Assembly (NCBI GenBank): GCA_035457505.1 | Contig: DATIBL010000075.1 | Span: 1-6,227, forward strand | Source: DATIBL01 sp035457505 | GTDB taxonomy: Bacteria > Patescibacteriota > Minisyncoccia > Phycocordibacterales > UBA6899 | Length of the DNA: 6,227 nucleotides | Reading direction: 5' to 3' | In this document: positions 5,668-6,227 of the stretch, one piece after another | Numbering within the stretch: the stretch's first letter is position 1 | How the letters are laid out: each line of letters begins with the position of its first letter | The notes under the pieces: generated by a model | What the model was told of the DNA's origin: nothing | Database searches by the model: none | The model's input: only the letters and a program-made list of their open reading frames with translations | Position numbers and translations under genes: made by a program

Positions 5668-6227
5668 AGTTCATGGAAAATTCTTCTGAGTGGATATGCC
5701 TCACGGGCACCTTCCACTTTTCGAGCTGCCCGCGCATCGCCTTCATCATCGGCGGTGGGCCGCACATGACGATCTCTCGACCCATCACGCCGCCGGACTT
5801 TTCGATGATCGCATCGGCAGTGAGGTAGCTCATCGTCTTCGTGAACCACGGGATCACGCGAAGGTCGGGATTTTTCTCTGCGAGTGCTTTGAGCTCATCG
5901 AGAAATGCCGCTTCTTTTTCCTCCACCACAGAATAATAGAGGTCGATATGATACCCCTCTCCTGGTTTGAGCGCGCGCGCCATGCCGAGAAATGGCGTAA
6001 TCCCGATACCGCCCGCGATCCAGATCTGATCCTTGGACTCGAGATAGCGATACGAGGTACGGCCGAACGGCCCTTCGATGACGGCGCGGGCCCCCGGCGC
6101 GAGGTCTTTGATGCATGCTGTGTAATCCCCGAGCGATTTCACGCCGATGGTGAGGGTCTCCGAATCCGGCGAAGAGCTGATGGAGAATGGGTGCACCTCT
6201 TCGAGGCCGGGACTATCTGGAAAACCG
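5666..6227 (-). CDS. Ferric-reductase/NADPH-oxidase-like flavoprotein, C-terminal part (5' end outside window)
   Basis: The last 186 residues of an FAD- and NAD(P)H-binding oxidoreductase of the ferredoxin-NADP+ reductase superfamily, which passes electrons from NAD(P)H through FAD to an acceptor. Counting from the first complete codon in the window, HPFSISSSP (12-20) is the FAD-binding motif typical of the ferric reductase/NOX branch, EGPFG (51-55) belongs to the flavin site, AGGIGITPFLG (71-81) is the pyridine-nucleotide loop, CGPPPMM (155-161) is the nicotinamide-side CGP motif, and EEF (181-183) is the usual C-terminal end. A GTG at 6196-6194 could look like a start, but homologous sequence (GFPDSPGLEE) continues upstream to the window edge, so the gene is cut, not short. 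Full-length relatives often carry an N-terminal heme-binding membrane domain, which cannot be judged here. The TAA stop lies on the edge of the inverted repeat. Confidence 0.9.
   Translation of the reverse strand, partial: GFPDSPGLEEVHPFSISSSPDSETLTIGVKSLGDYTACIKDLAPGARAVIEGPFGRTSYRYLESKDQIWIAGGIGITPFLGMARALKPGEGYHIDLYYSVVEEKEAAFLDELKALAEKNPDLRVIPWFTKTMSYLTADAIIEKSGGVMGREIVMCGPPPMMKAMRGQLEKWKVPVRHIHSEEFSMN

Noticed and set aside
6194..6196. GTG as the true start of the reductase
   Set aside because: The frame stays open with family-like sequence to the window edge, and a start here would remove part of the FAD-binding domain.

Overview
The window looks like chromosomal DNA of a Candidate Phyla Radiation bacterium, most likely Parcubacteria/Paceibacteria. 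This rests on family resemblance from memory: the UvrD-type helicase with a C-terminal RecB-like nuclease and the compact stand-alone PD-(D/E)XK nuclease both read like versions common in that group. There is no rRNA or other marker gene, so the lineage is an inference. Base composition is moderately GC-rich, intergenic gaps are short, and every confident gene is on the minus strand.

Layout in the direction of transcription (right to left). (1) The C-terminal FAD/NAD(P)H half of a ferric-reductase/NADPH-oxidase-like flavoprotein, cut by the window edge. (2) A 187-bp spacer holding a 126-bp imperfect inverted repeat, whose outer arm runs into the reductase stop codon, followed by a sigma70-like promoter. 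(3) A 28-residue single-membrane-span peptide, too short for routine ORF calling. (4) A Nudix hydrolase of the MTH1 (oxidised purine dNTP) type, starting 6 bp after the peptide stop. (5) A 252-residue PD-(D/E)XK nuclease with two CxxC pairs flanking the nuclease core. (6) An unrecognised 176-residue protein ending in an intrinsic terminator. (7) An 1126-residue SF1A helicase with a C-terminal RecB-family nuclease, directly behind a TATAAT box. At the far left edge a short plus-strand reading frame may be the end of a convergent gene; this is weak.

The likely shared theme is DNA maintenance: nucleotide-pool sanitation (MTH1-like Nudix) and DNA end processing (two RecB-family nucleases, one fused to a helicase), next to a redox flavoprotein. 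The most distinctive non-coding signals are the inverted-repeat element, -10 boxes placed so close to start codons that several transcripts may be leaderless, and strong over-representation of the palindrome GCGATCGC/CGATCG across the window.
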